Positions 13,605-27,229 of a DNA stretch of 64,000 bases are shown in pieces. The stretch spans positions 558,001 through 622,000 of the forward strand of contig CP053162.1 of NCBI GenBank assembly GCA_014607495.2. The letters run 5' to 3'. Position 1 is the stretch's first letter. The number at the start of each line of letters is the position of its first letter. The position numbers were made by a program, and so were the translations under genes. The notes beneath the pieces are model-generated. The model did no database searches and had not been told where the DNA came from. It saw nothing but the letters and a program-made list of their open reading frames with translations. Origin of the DNA: Carposina sasakii (taxonomy: Eukaryota; Arthropoda; Insecta; Lepidoptera; Carposinidae).

Positions 13605-16089
13605 GGACATACAGATGAACTTGTACGTCTAATAGGTAACACGCCAAAGTAAGGTAGCCTAAACTGTATCCCCACGTATCCCTTATCTCCTAACAGAACA
13701 CCCGCTAGTTCTCTAGTCAACTATTACAACATACACGGAATAAGTTGCAGCTGATGTATTCTAGTGAACCGCATCAGCACAGTATACAAAATAAGCATTG
13801 CCACTTAAATTACTAATCAACAGTGATGATTAACAACAGAACAAACAAGCGTTATAATCTTATAATACACCAGACAACCTCTTGAGAAACTATACTGTCT
13901 GGTGGTAAGTAGTGGTAGTTAGTTATGTGGCAAGTACAGGCGAGCACCACAGTGGCCGAGTGACAATCATTCCCACGGCGTGTGCCGGGTTTCGCGCAGT
14001 AGAAAACTGTTTTGAATTGAGATTAACCTAAGCTGTCTGTAGATAGACGTTGTTGGATATCTGATTTAATAGAATCACATTTATTATACACACATCTAAT
14101 AATTTTAGATTATAAAGACAGTACCTACCTAATTAGGTAGGTGCATGGATAATTTCTTATTAAAACAGAATCCAACTAAGCATATACTCGTAGTATTGCC
14201 TAAGCGATGTTAGCGTCTCAGACAGGGTCACCACCCGGTAGAGCTAAATAACTTTACAGGGTCCATATTGGCTCACCAAATTTTTTTCACTCGAAATTGC
14301 TATTCCTACCGATTTGTAATCTAAATGATCACTCTTCCTAAAAAAAAATTTCTCCTAAAGTTTTCAGTCATATATTTTGTAGTACTACAGACGATTTTCC
14401 GAAAATTTTAATTCATAATACCTATCACTTCTGTTGTTTTTATAAAGTTTTTATCCCTAAAAATAATTTCCATAACATTTTTTCTTCATATGACACTTAT
14501 CCCTATACTGACTTGTACAGTATGCCCGGGAAGAGAAGCAGCTGTAGTATTATACGTTTTTTTTTTACTCCCAGAGCAGCATAGAAGATTGTTATTATCT
14601 AAATAAAAAAATATGACTTTGAATAATAGTGTAAAAGACGGTTATGTTGAGAAAATATAGGAAAGCAAATAATAGTATAATACATAGATGTTTATTGCTA
14701 CTGACATTATGAAATTGAATGATTCGGAATTATGAACATTAGAAAGAGAAGCAGTTAGGAATTGCGATTGTTAGAATGAAAAATGTTGGAAGAAAATTTT
14801 CGGTGTACCAAATATCGGAGTAGTTAGGTGAACTTTGGCGCACCCAACTTTACTAAGTATGCGCTGAGGAACTATATTTTAAAACTATTGCTAAAATCAT
14901 AATGAAACTATGTACTTATAGCCTAAAATAAAATATGGTGGTTGCTTGCTAGATGTAGGTAAATAAGTCAACGTACAACTCGCAAAAGAAATTTTTACAA
15001 TGGTTAATGGATGTAATGGATCCACTGTCACCCATGTTCAGGAAAACAACGAGTTAGATTAGCAGGCAAGGAAATACCTTCTAGCGACTTCTCTTGTGCA
15101 GTTTTTACAAGCCCTCTCAATCACATAAAGCGATCAATCTCATAACGATTATACTACAACACCACTAACCATAAGTACTTACGATGAAACAAAAGACTGA
15201 CTACATCTCGATCAGATAAATGATAATAAATACCTTAAAACTATTGTCATAAAGGCCAATTCAAGCGCGGAACGTGCCATAGATCATGTTCGATTACATT
15301 CGATGATGCTTCGGAAGCTGTGTCGAGTAGCAGGTGACACGTGCGCCTCGCCCTCCAGAGACGCAGGCGCAACTGGTTTGGTGACTTGAAACTGAGCTAA
15401 TGATGAGAAAATTGCGTTATTTTCAGATACGTCAGTTTTTAATTGGGCAAGCAACAGATACTTTACGTAAGAAGTAAGAACTAATGTAAGTGATCAGTCG
15501 AGCTTGACTTTACTATGATCCATACATGAAAATAGGGTGGTGTGTTACGGTAAAATGTCAAAAACCCACAAGAGTCGAAACGTCACCTTCATTTCCAAAC
15601 AATCATCATGAACTGTTGACTTGTTGAATCAAGTCATACAACCAAAAGCTCCACAAAACTCTCGTCTCGTAACATTTCAGTTATAAAGATACGAGTAAAA
15701 GGATGACAAGCGAATCCCTGAACCCTTGCGTCACAGGATGGGAATTACATGCTCAATCTATTTTAGGTCTTAGCTTAGATTAGCTACACCTCGCCTGTGT
15801 CCTAGGTGAGGCATAGGTTGTGTATATAGGTAATATACATATTCCGATGATTGGTCGTATAGATTGTCATAGGGTAGCAAGTTCCTTCCTTATTTAGGTA
15901 GTTATCTTAAAATAGTGAAGTTTCCAAAAAATATCAAAAAGGGTTATTTTTCTGCAACATTACTCATCCTATGTGATAATTATAAACGAAAATTCACAAA
16001 AGTTTTTTAGCGATTTTTACCCGTAAAATCACTTAAGGCAATCAAAAACCCATATTGGTACCTACCAGGTAGGCACAATTTAGGCAATC

Positions 16090-16233
16090 CTATCCCGTTA
16101 TGATCCCATTGTTTAGTCTTTGACGCTTGGCGATGCGTTTTTGCGCGTGCGCAGCCATCTGTCGCAGGAAGGCCCGGTCGAGTGGAAGTCGGGCTTCCAC
16201 GTCACAGCCGGCAGGGGCACAGGTGCCAGGCAT
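16090..16233 (-). other. CpG-rich island with a 47-codon ORF, unassigned
   Basis: The GC-rich segment 16130-16240 contrasts with its flanks. On the minus strand a 47-codon ORF begins in an insect-like start context (AACAAATGCC), reads MPGTCAPAGCDVEARLPLDR and then an Arg/Lys-rich stretch, and ends TAG. An in-frame stop lies just upstream. I do not recognise the product. Confidence 0.25.
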
Positions 16234-18895
16234 TTGTTTGGGCAATTAGATACCGTTTAATGAGTGATAGCTATCGGCAGGACTGCCGTGAAGATGTTTA
16301 TTGCCGGGAATTTGGATGATTAAATCCAACTCTACCAGAAGAAACTATTTTGGGATAATTAATATGTTTAACTTTAACCAAGGGACAAGTCATCAATTAG
16401 TTAATCATTATTGCTTTGTAGTTTTAGGGAAATGTTAATCTTAGGCATATTTTCTATGTCTTCGACACTTCATTGCTCTATCTGATATCTAACTACTATA
16501 GTATGTATTATTAAGTTTCAAATTGTACACTCAAGCGAGTGCCTTCACTTACATGCTTGCAATCCAATTAATATTTCGTAGACAACCCGGAAACAACCAC
16601 CGCAATCAGTATTCGCACGGATTATTAAAAACGCATCTAATTGCTAACTGCTACCTGCAGTGCTAGTCCAGACAGAAAAATTTTGCGTCACAACTTAGCG
16701 CGTCTACATCTATTCTGGCATACTAATTGAGGGATTCTCGACTCATTTGTCTGGAGCTAAGAGTCAAGTCCTGCGTCATGTTGGCTGGGACATTACGAGT
16801 AATGACAAGTGGGTTGGGCATGTAGGCACGATAATTGGTCCCAGTTGCCGGCGATGCCCATAGATGACCAGCGTGGGTCGACCGACGGACCGTCTAACGT
16901 CGGCCGATACCTAGACGGAAATATCTGAGCTGTCCCTCTTGGCACGTCTATAATAATGCCACGGCTGCGGGGGGAGAGGACCAAGGTACGCTGGTGCTGA
17001 TTCTCCTCGGTTGCGTACCGTCGTGAAGTCATTCATTGTCTGTAATATTACTGGATTCCGAGATATTGTGCCACACAGGTACACACTTGGATGGCAGCCA
17101 AATTTCCTAGACTGCGATTATGCTTGCATGAGCAATTATGTCCTCATTTCATGTAACAACACACTTAAGTTTTCCAACTTTTAAAATCATGGATTGTAGG
17201 AATTTAACCATATCAGGCATATTACCTTACAATACAACTTCGCCCGTGTTAGGGATAACTTGAAGATTACCTACTGCTGTTATTTTATTTTATTCACTAC
17301 TTAGGCAGGCTGATTTCTTATATAACAACCTGGATTCTGTGATCTTACTAGAGTTTATCAGTAATAGCGAATTTTATATTTCATTCCCAATAAATGACGG
17401 ATTTGAAAGATTACTAACGAACTTTTAAAATAGATCTATCTGCGACATTAACATCGTTAGAATCATTACGTCAGAACCAATATGGGTAATGCTATTATAG
17501 TTCCTACATACTGATCTTATTCCTCTATGACCTGATGATAGTTAGGTTACATTTCTTTATACCCTCAAGTTTATGCAGAGTTGTAGAGCATCGCTAGTGC
17601 ACTCTGAATCGGAACACAAAATATTCTTATTTTGCAATAGGTGAGAAGACAAGAGCGAAAATAACCAATTACCTAGGTACCTGCTTCCAAATCTTGATAG
17701 GCTACCCTATTCGAGAAGTAGGCTACTAAATACCATTAGGTACTTTTCCTCCTAATAAATCAAATTCTTTTGTTTTGGGAAAACACAGAACATAACTGAG
17801 CACACTTTATGCGGAACAAATTCCATTTAGTAAGCTTCCGAATAAAATTGTTAAAAACAGTTTCAAAGTGTATAAAAAGAGAATAAGTAGGCCTTCAGAA
17901 ATATTAGATTTTGTGGAAGAAAGCGGCTAGTTGTGATGGCTTAGTTTCGCACCATTAGACTCGCAATTTGATGTCCTTAGTGGCTACTCTAGACTAGACC
18001 TGATGCAGTTCAGTTAACAAAGTTACAGAATACTTATTTAAAACTCCAGTCCAGACGAAGTGAGGAACTTCCATTCTCTCGTAGAATGAAACTTCGAAAG
18101 ACACTATGGAATCTGGAAAGTGCGTACCTACTAGCAAGATAGTCTCAGATTTTGCTCCGAATCGTAAGCAAACTCTGAAACCATTCCGTCGAACCCATTT
18201 GAGCCGTTTACAAACGCACTACACCGAGATATAACAATCATTCCGGTGTAACTCTAAAGTATAGGACACAGCGACTGCACCGCAATGCCGGAGCCGTAGT
18301 TTTAGAACTCCTTCTAAACGACTGGACCAATCCAGCTTCACAAAACTACACTGCAGAGAAAACAAAATGACCGAGTATATAAACCATTCTCGATATATCA
18401 AAGGTTGAGCCGTTTAGATCCAGATTTTTATATAGAAGATAGAGATAGAAGAAGATAGTATAGATAGAAGAAGATAGATTAGATACCTACAACAGTCCTA
18501 ATTCCTAATTAGGTAGATCTGTCGTAATGAAGAGGTACTTAGCCTTATCTAACATCCTTATTTATCATGTTCTTTTTTTTTAATACACATATTACATGCA
18601 ATACAACCCGACTTACAATCAAGATAATGTACATATAGTATGCAGATAAGCAAGGAAAATAATTAGCTTGGTACTTACAACATTGTAGTGGTCAGCGTAT
18701 GGGAAATTATTTAATAATCGACTACTTATGTATGGTGAAACTGTGAGTAGGTATGCATAGCAAACTACATACCATGTTGTTTGACATACGCTTAGGTAGT
18801 TGGTTAGACACAGTACCAACAGGTAAATAGATACGTAGGTTTGCCTGTGATTTACTTACTTTGTTTTAAAATTTGCGTCCTCTATAATATTAAGG

Positions 18896-19142
18896 CATGA
18901 ACGTATAAAGAACAACGGACGTAATGCTGTCAATGCACAGATTGAAGCACCGAAATGGCGGCGCGTTGTGCGTGTGTGCGTATTTTCTAGTAGGCGCCGA
19001 GCTTACTATGGTTTGTATGTGGGTGGATAACGCGTCATTCATTACACATCCCTACTCCATGGAATATCGTTACCGAGCTTATTATGAATGCCTCACTCTG
19101 TGTATTGACAGCACTCTGTCCGTTATTCTTTATACGTTCATG
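18896..19142. mobile_element. hAT-type MITE, copy 1
   Basis: 247 bp with terminal inverted repeats starting CATGAACGTATAAAG and ending CTTTATACGTTCATG, flanked by a perfect 8-bp target-site duplication TATTAAGG (18888-18895 and 19143-19150). An internal reading frame shows no transposase similarity. A second copy is at 63395-63639. Confidence 0.9.
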
Positions 19143-19743
19143 TATTAAGGTATTAACGAAGCATTTATACTTAGTATTTAACTTTTTACCTAAGTTTCAA
19201 TGGATATGCAAGATAAATGGGTACCTAATAGAAAAAATGAATGCGCACTAGGTACATATGCGAGTAGGTACACAGATTTTTATTAACCTCACAATGCATT
19301 AAACTTTACCATTGCATCTAAGTGCATACCTACCTGTAGTACCTACCTAATGCTAGAAGTCCTTGGCATACGAATCTAGTAGGTACGAAGATCATGCCAA
19401 AACGTGTAATCCACTTATTTACAAGCATCCATGGTTATTCCCCATAAACTAAACACAAAACCCATAACATAATTACACAAAAGCATCAAAACCGTTTAAA
19501 AAAAATAGTTCACTCATCCAAAAACGGTCCGTAAGTCTATTTCTGTGTACTTTCCATCGGGAGAGATGAGCTATTCCTGGCGAAGCAACTTTTGGGAATG
19601 TCAACAATCGGAGCCGCGGAGCTCCCATGCATTGAACTCTGGTGGCGCGCTCAGCGGCGAACCGGTCCCGTTCGGGTGTATTCATAAACCCACCTCGGAC
19701 CTCAATGGGCCGTGTTTGCGCCATACTTTTTTCCAAGCCTCTC

Positions 19744-20052
19744 CAGTGGTGACAACTTAGGGGTTTACCCCTAAATTTAGGGGGGAAAAGATACCTAGGG
19801 ATACTTTTAGGGGCAGATTTTTTAAAAGTTTTTTTAGAGGTACCTACAACGACTCAACGTATATTGTCCGTTTCATAGTGTAGTACCGGTGGTGATGACG
19901 CTAATTACTATGTGTATGACCACATTTTCTGTGTCACTGCATACTATGAAAAGAACGCAATCCTAACCCCCCCAGCTCATGGATTTTAGTGGTTTTTAGG
20001 GGTAAAATTCAAAAATCATTGGGGTAACATTGGATGTGGGTTGGCAACACTG
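19744..20052. mobile_element. hAT-like MITE with CAGTG termini
   Basis: 309 bp beginning CAGTGGTGACAAC and ending TTGGCAACACTG, flanked by near-identical 8-bp repeats AGCCTCTC and AGCTTCTC. The interior is rich in AGGGG and TTTAGGGG motifs. Termini and 8-bp duplications fit the hAT superfamily. Confidence 0.75.
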
Positions 20053-20060
20053 AGCTTCTC

Positions 20061-22574
20061 TTTTATAACGTCGCCGCCCGATCACGTACTGCGCTCGGTT
20101 CAAAGAAAGCATGAATGGATAGCTTTTGTGAGTTTTAACAGAAAATTAAGAGAAAACTGGTATTCAGCTTTCGGTTGCGTGATGATTTATAATAAAGACT
20201 GTTTTTAATTTGTTTCAATTTGATGGTTTCTTTTGCTACATATCGGTTGAGTTGTCAGGTTGCACAAGTTTGGGAAACTCGCTTCAAATCTTGCGTGGGT
20301 GCAGTATGACGCTTTGGTCATTCACTGCTGTTGCACAACGCCCAATTGTCTATTAGTATACGAACTGATACCGATTGGTAATGCGTAATTCACAATTTTT
20401 TCCTCAACTGGGTCAAGATTAAAATGGTTAACATTGACGAAACGCTAAAATTCCTCGAATAACTCTCGGTATAATGTGAACCTGCCAGTTCTCACAGAGC
20501 TACCGTGACTAGATACAATTTGTATCATATCTTCACCAGGATTGGAATGGATTTATTTATTGTCGTCGATGTACTAACTTGCCCGTATTTTTAGTACTGT
20601 CTATAGATTAGGGACGGTTTAACTGATTTGACATATTCACCATTATTGTTACAAATTGGTTTAAGATATTTTATAGGCTTTTACATGCTATGGAATGAAA
20701 TACATCATTAAAGATTTAGTTTCGTATAATTTTCTTTTAACAAATGATCAATAGAAAACTGTATAATTAACAATGTAGCGTCTTAACAGATACTTTCAAA
20801 ATTATTAGCGATGTAGGTAATATTATACAAAATACTTTGGAATGTTCATACAAACAATCTCATATGAATCATATACAGGACATCACTTCACCACAACACT
20901 TTTATACAAAATTGCAAATTTTTTTTTTGAGCAAGAGCTAATTATTTCACAAATTATATATGTCAATAAAGTGAAACTTCCATCGAAATGGTTTTGGGTC
21001 TAAAGTAAAACTTATGTAAAATAATTAGCCCTAAGTAAGCCCACCCACCATGTGGGAACAGATAGAATCTACTTTTCTATTTTTTTGTGTACCTTTAACA
21101 GTTAACTGGTAATACATAGCCAATATAAATTACAAATTACACAGACAACACAGACAGACCTTAGAACAGATATTTTTTGCCCGATCACAAATCAAGAACA
21201 TACAATTTATTACACAATTCATTAACAAAGAATATGGCAAACTGTAATAAAGTGGTAATGCTGAAAAGTAGTGCTGTTCCAACTGTTCCTTGTTACAAAT
21301 GAAAGGGACAGCAACACTTTTCAACATTACAAAGACTTACAAAAATACAGATAGGAACTCATTCAAAGTTGCAAAGGAAAGACAATCAAATTATGACAAT
21401 GTATTACCAGTTACAATTCTTGGGAACAATTTTTTCAGCTTACCATCCAATGTTTTACAATACATAAGACAAAATGGAGATTCATAATGAGATTACACAT
21501 GGAATATAAGATTTGCGAGGCCAGGGTGAAATGAGAATACAACCAACCATCAATGTTAGGCAACTGGGTGCGACTGATTGTTAACTAAATAGAGCAGTCA
21601 ATAAATAAACCATTATAAATATCTAATAAATACCTACACAGGCTATATTTACAAAAGAAACCTCAATCAAGGGCACATGTTCAGCCTTTAAACAAATATA
21701 ATACAGCACTATCCCAGCGGGATAACAGGTATAAATTAAAAAATAAAGTAAAGCTGGAGGCTTACACTTGTATTACAAAATAATACTGACAGCAGTAAAA
21801 TACTTTATCCATGATGGAATGTGCCAACTAGGAACCATCTTAGCTACTCGCCACCAGACACTATACAATTCATCTTCATTCTATTTGTATACAAATATAT
21901 AACTATAATACAATTAACATTGATTCACAATTACCTACTGCAACAGAGGGGGCACAGCCCTTCCTTGCACATCTCAAACCTACTATGACAAATTACAAAT
22001 TCTTTGCATTCATAATAATGAATTCTCCTCGTGTTACAAATGCAGAGAATCAGCCTCAACTAGTACTTAGCAATGAATAACATTTGCTACATTAACAATA
22101 ACATCAGTGTGCACTCAGGTAGACCTGCGGCTACACACTGCCCTCCCACACACAACCAGCCCAGGTTCAGTTGTGTCAGACAGGAATATGGTAGAGTACA
22201 GGCATCCAACAGTCCAACATAGTCTGGCAAGTCTGCGGAAGGGAGCACAGCTTCTGTATCCCACAATACAGTGCCAACAATAACATAATATTATAACAGC
22301 TTCATGAAAGCGAGTAGCATTAGGTACAGAGTCGCCTATGATCCAACACAACCAATGAACAATACACTGAGTATGAACAAAATACAAGTTACTTCACGAA
22401 ACAAACACCGGGAGGCAACCGAGAATTTACAGCAACTAAACATATCAGTATATACAAAATTCCTTCCAAATAAATTATAAGCTTCGTAAAATAATTATCA
22501 CATAAATTTTTCTTATAACTTCCGTTGGTTCCACATATCTTAACACACCTATATGTACAGAGGGGCGGCGCGCG
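20061..22574 (-). other. Non-coding flank downstream of the ligand gene; possible long 3' UTR
   Basis: No convincing gene. About 20.9-22.57 kb is nearly free of the repeat families that fill the rest of the window and has a steady strand bias (A/C on plus, so T/G on minus). That would fit a transcribed 3' UTR of the ligand gene. The first minus-strand AATAAA I see after the stop codon is at 21206-21211, which would give a 3' UTR of about 1.4 kb. Short ORFs here show no recognisable domain. Confidence 0.3.
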
Positions 22575-23072
22575 CTAGCACGGCGCGGGCGCCACGAGCT
22601 GCGGCGGCGCGCCCGCCGGCTGCCAGGCCGGCGCCTTGCCCCGCCGGTGCAGGCGCACCCACGCGCCGAAGCAGACTAGAATCGCGAGGAACACGGCCAC
22701 CGTGGCCCCGCCGGCGATCGACGCCGTCTCCATCATCAGGTGCCGACTCGTCAGCACGTACGAGTCGTCCAGGTCCTTGAACTCGCATCTCTGACCGACG
22801 AAACCACTTCGGCACTCACAATTGTATATGGGACTGTCCGAGATCACTACAGTAAAGCACACTCCGCCGTTTAGACAATAGTACTCCGAGTAGTCAGGCT
22901 CACACTTGAACGTAGGGAAGGTGACGTTGAGGCGCGGCTGAGGCTGCGGCTGCGGCGGCGGGCGCTGCGGCCGCGCCGGCCGAGCCGGCCGTTTCGAGAT
23001 CGAGCTCGAGCAAGCCCCTGCCAGCGCCCAGGCCGCCGACACCACCGCCCACCAAACTATCAACGATTGCAT
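22575..23072 (-). CDS. spi: Spitz/Keren/Gurken-type EGFR ligand precursor
   Basis: Encodes a 165-residue type I membrane precursor of a TGF-alpha-like growth factor. Residues 1-20 form a hydrophobic signal peptide (MQSLIVWWAVVSAAW...). Residues 28-48 are an Arg/Pro/Gln-rich low-complexity linker. An N-glycosylation site NVT lies at 49-51. One EGF domain has cysteines at 57, 66, 72, 85, 87 and 96 (spacing 8-5-12-1-8), with the family phrases CLNGGVC and GFVGQRCE. A transmembrane helix covers about 117-139 and begins ASIAGGA, which resembles the Rhomboid-cleaved top of the Spitz helix. The cytoplasmic tail is short. By family knowledge, Star moves the precursor, Rhomboid cuts it and the released EGF domain activates the EGF receptor. 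The frame is open upstream of the chosen Met, but this Met gives the signal peptide. No intron interrupts the CDS. Assignment among spitz, keren and gurken is not possible from this alone. Confidence 0.9.
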   Translation of the reverse strand: MQSLIVWWAVVSAAWALAGACSSSISKRPARPARPQRPPPQPQPQPRLNVTFPTFKCEPDYSEYYCLNGGVCFTVVISDSPIYNCECRSGFVGQRCEFKDLDDSYVLTSRHLMMETASIAGGATVAVFLAILVCFGAWVRLHRRGKAPAWQPAGAPPQLVAPAPC

Positions 23073-23640
23073 TTTCCGCACGATCCGGAGGGTCGGCGCT
23101 CGCGGTACGTGCACGATTTTGACATTGGACGGTGACTTATACGAAATCCGAGAGGCGATGACATGACCGCTTTCGAATTTCGAACTCAAACCCTTCGCTT
23201 GCATCCGCGTCGGCGGTCCGCCCAGACATGTTTCCTGTGTTAACTTTTTTATGTCGACGATCACTCGCTCATGACGAGCGCAGTTTCTAGCGCCAGAGAT
23301 ATCGCATCGATCCCTCCGCGGGCATGACGAAAGTAAAACACCGAACACAATTTTCGTGGTTCACAATTATTCACGGAGCACATACACACAATGTCCCGTT
23401 CGAAAAGATACACACAAAATGGTGCTGAGTGAAACGAGATCGCACTGCGCTCGGCGAGTTGTCTATGCGCGACTGACGGAGGGCGTCTACTGCATCCGCC
23501 ATCTGCCGACGAACGAAACGAGAATGAATGCGGCAACGTGTGTGTAACTCGAGCGCTGTGTGCGTCGTGTCTGTGTACGGGAGTTTACGCTCGGTTCGTA
23601 ATACGTCATACATAAGTATGTGTGCGTGGGTTAACCTTTT
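23073..23640 (-). promoter_or_regulatory. GC/CpG-rich 5' flank of the EGF-ligand gene (probable 5' UTR and promoter)
   Basis: This stretch stands out from the AT-rich surroundings by many CpG dinucleotides and lies directly upstream of the ligand start codon. The coding frame stays open upstream to 23348, but that extension has no signal peptide or family similarity, so I read it as 5' UTR. Several overlapping short ORFs on both strands are probably a by-product of the GC content. No clear TATA box or initiator could be fixed. A promoter role is inference from position and composition. Confidence 0.4.
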
Positions 23641-26600
23641 TTCTTTTGTATGGGATTATGAACAAGTATAGTAGCTTCTTTTCTCAGCGATTTCATTCGA
23701 ACTGAGGCAGGCAAGCTCCTCAAGGAACAACAATATCGGCTTTATAATGTTATTTTCTTCTGTTGTTAGGTACATGAAAAATACCTACATATTAATATTT
23801 AAATAAATTTATAGAAATATAACGCAAATTAACAGGTTATATTTCTATTTTTAAATTGTTCTAAAATAAAATGGTGTTATTACTTAAGTACTTTGATGTT
23901 AGATCTACGACTTTTATATAAACAAACTTTAGTAAAGAATTACTTAGACTTAATTAGACTACCTACGGTAAAACCGAATTATATAGTATACCTGCGGCTC
24001 CGCTTGCGTGGATGTCGCTTATTGCGTGGAAAGGGTATAAAGAATAGTTTACGACCCATTCTCAGACCTACCGAATATACACAAAAAATTTAATAAAAAT
24101 CGGTCAAGCTGCTTCGGAGGAATTTGGTAACAAACACCGCGATACGAGAATTTTATAGGTAGCGTACTCGATATAAACTTTCTTATCTAGTAATTTATGT
24201 ACCTATGTGTAGGTACTTATTTGATATTAAATAAAGTAGTAAGTCACTAAGCTTCGGTATACTTAATCCTAAGCTTTTGGTTAATAAAAATAAGTGATTT
24301 ACGACATCACATGCAATGGCAAATAGAATGCACTTATACGTACTTAGTTATATTGAGAATAAATGTAACATAAATGCCTAAAATCATAACATAAAATAAT
24401 ATCATAGGAACAACCGTCTGCAGTTGAAGGGTTAAGTTTGTCTATGATTGATTATAGACGCCTAGAACCTAGAAGAATGGAAATGCCACAACTTTAAATA
24501 ATCTAAGTGCCACAGGCTTAGACGCTTAGATTGTATATAATCTAAGGCCAGGGATTTGGTATGATAATATATTTTTTATATTTAGTTTTATCCCGAAGGA
24601 AAGGCAAGGGGAACTAAGCCCATACAGCCATCGTAAATGATCTCTAGTAAATGATTTCTGAATTTATGATGGATGATAATGATGATGAATGGAATGGGAA
24701 AATGTCATGGGAAATTACATAGATGCAGAGATCGTATTCCTAAAGTTTTACTCAGCACCTGCGTATAGATAGATGTAATGAATGGAACATACAAGGGAAA
24801 ATTACATGTACCCTTCCAGCTTTAATATGTCTAATTGTTTATCTGCCCATACAGCCATCTTTAGTATAAATGTGTTGATTCGGGAGTCAGTTTACCATGA
24901 AGAGATCGTAATTCTACTCAGCTTACCCGTGGCACTAGATTCAGGCAGTTTTTAATTTTTGATCACTGTTGCCAATCTCTCTACTAAGGCCAGAAGTTAT
25001 AGCCATCGTAAATGATCTCTACTCTATACACCGTTTAATAATGGTGTAGTTTATACTGTGTCACTGTAAGTACGTACTATACATCAAATAATGTAAGATT
25101 ATGCCAAAAAAAAATTCTGGGAAACGATGTTATTTTTTATTTTTATTACTTGATCGGGCGAATATTATAATGTCCAGTGTTTATGCTAGTTTTTCCATAA
25201 ACAGATATTAATTATTTCTTGTGAAAACATCTTGCTTCACGCGTCAATGTGCATTTATGCAGAAAAACGCAGTCTATTTACTCAACTTTGGACCCAAATA
25301 TTTTGGAAACCAGACACTTCCCAGGTGTGCTTCCGGAAAATGATCGTGATGATGAGGAGATTCCGTAGTTTTCAGAAACGTTGACGACCAAAAATCAGCC
25401 TGTATACATCCATGCCGTTACCTAATAAAATCTAATAAGAATGTTCCACAGGGTATTCAGATTAGCTAGCTTGTTAAAATCATGGCAAAATCAATCACTA
25501 GGAGTAAATTATTAATTTCTCTAATTACATATAATAAAATTGTAACGGATAGATGTTTGTCCATGGGCACAGGCCAGGAAGATGTTGATGATAAGATGTT
25601 TTTGCACGCTAATATCAGAAACGGCTGGACCGATTTCGATGCAGTTTTCAGAAATATATTGTGACAGGTCCCACTTAACATGGATGCTACTTTTTATCAT
25701 CGCGCGGACGGAGTCGCGGGCGTACACTAGTCTATAATAAAAACGAGTACGTCGCAAGGTCTTAATTGTGATCCTTACTAATATCATACTTAACTTTTGA
25801 CTGTCTGTTGCCCTTTCAAGCCAAAACTACTGAACCGATCGATTTGCTTAAATGAAATTTTGTATTCAGATAGGTACCTAGGTAATCTAGAGCCTAAAAA
25901 GGACAAGTTACTTTTTACACCGGAAAAATATTTCGCTTTACGAATAGTTTGTGTTTCATAGAAAATTTTCTATGAAACTATGTGTTTCATAGAAAAAAGA
26001 AAATTATGGACTTTTGTTTATGTAACGAATGGATGGCTGTTGTCCAGGATCTCACATACATATACGAGTAAGGTAGTGCACCGAGTGCACTTTGATTTTG
26101 TAACTAGTTTGTTGTCCCTACTAAAATTATAACCTCGTACCTATCAATTTCATACAAAAATTATCACCACAGCATTCATAAATAAAATCGATGTAATTTA
26201 TAAGCCAATGTAATTACCTATATAATTATAACCATTATAGGTAGGTACCTAGGTGGGTATCTAGGTTTCAATCATCATAGATCACGAGCATAACCTTCTA
26301 TGATCTCTTTAATTTGGACTTACTTAAGTACATAGTTACATAGACACACGGCTGTGTTCCCAAAATTGGGTAGCCAGAACTGCAGGCACATAAAGCAAAT
26401 CCCACAGGGCGTTTAGAATAACGGCAATAGATGTAAATGATCAGTGACAAATTGCTAACTTATCGCCTGAGAAAATGCCCGAGTTCCTTAATTAACTCTT
26501 ACTCTCTTACGATTAGTTACGATATGCATCATAAATAATAAATAGATAAATCTATCTTATACGTTATCTTGAAGCCCTCGATATGTTCATATAGCTATAC

Positions 26601-27229
26601 AGGCACACATAATATCGCTTACTTATCCCATTTTTATGTCGTCGCAGTATTGGTTCTTATTCGAAACTCATATAGTAATACTGCTAAAGATTGCTTGCCA
26701 CTAAGGCCGGCTGCCTACCTAACGCCAACTCTCATTGGGATTTAAGTAATTAAATTTCATTTTTCAATCTTTGGGCCTTTTCGAGTTAATGTTGCTAACG
26801 CCATCTATTGACAACCTATCCCTATTGCCTGCACACACGCTGGCCCAACGTGGCCCCGCGATCGCTCACAAAGGATATTGGCGATTAGAACATTGGCTAC
26901 CGAACGACCGAACGTCTACAACCACAGATTAGTGTAGCTGTACTTTCAGAGTACTGAGAACACACTATTATTAAGCATGCCTTAAGTGGTCAAAGCGTCC
27001 AGACAGAGCCAACGAAGACCAGCGAACTGCGAAACCCATTTTTAGGCCGTAATGTGCGCAAGATCATACGTAGAAGTTAGTCTCAACGACTACGTGGTTG
27101 CCGCCATCATTTTATTTTCAAGCGTCGTCGGAAAAAAATTATTTGGCTGTATGGACTTTAGCCATTTTCTCGCCATGAAAAAGCCACATGACAGCAATCT
27201 GAGCAATTACGGGTTCGGCGGGAAAAGCT
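23641..27229. other. Intergenic, transposon relics
   Basis: Contains LINE 3'-tail relics at about 23960-24140 and 25540-25800 (the latter with CTGGACCGATTTCGATGCAG-type sequence), a repeat fragment at 24590-24960, the MITE at 25070 and a dispersed repeat at 26345-26540. No gene is supported. Confidence 0.5.
25070..25403 (+). mobile_element. ACAGGATG-family MITE, left end degraded
   Basis: Contains TATGCCAAAAAAAAATTCTG, AAAACGCAGTCTATTTAC and the terminal AAAATCAGCCTGT. The left terminus is not clear. Confidence 0.7.

Larger units (their letters stand above)
12467..18887. other. Gene-poor DNA
   Basis: Holds the TIR element at 13308, a repeat fragment near 13722 and the CpG-rich ORF island at 16090. 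A GC-richer patch at 16790-17040 has an open minus-strand frame of 79 codons without recognisable similarity. No gene is supported. Confidence 0.5.

Noticed and set aside
22549..22815. Alanine/arginine-rich ORFs on both strands over the ligand gene
   Set aside because: Shadows of the GC-rich ligand CDS in other frames.
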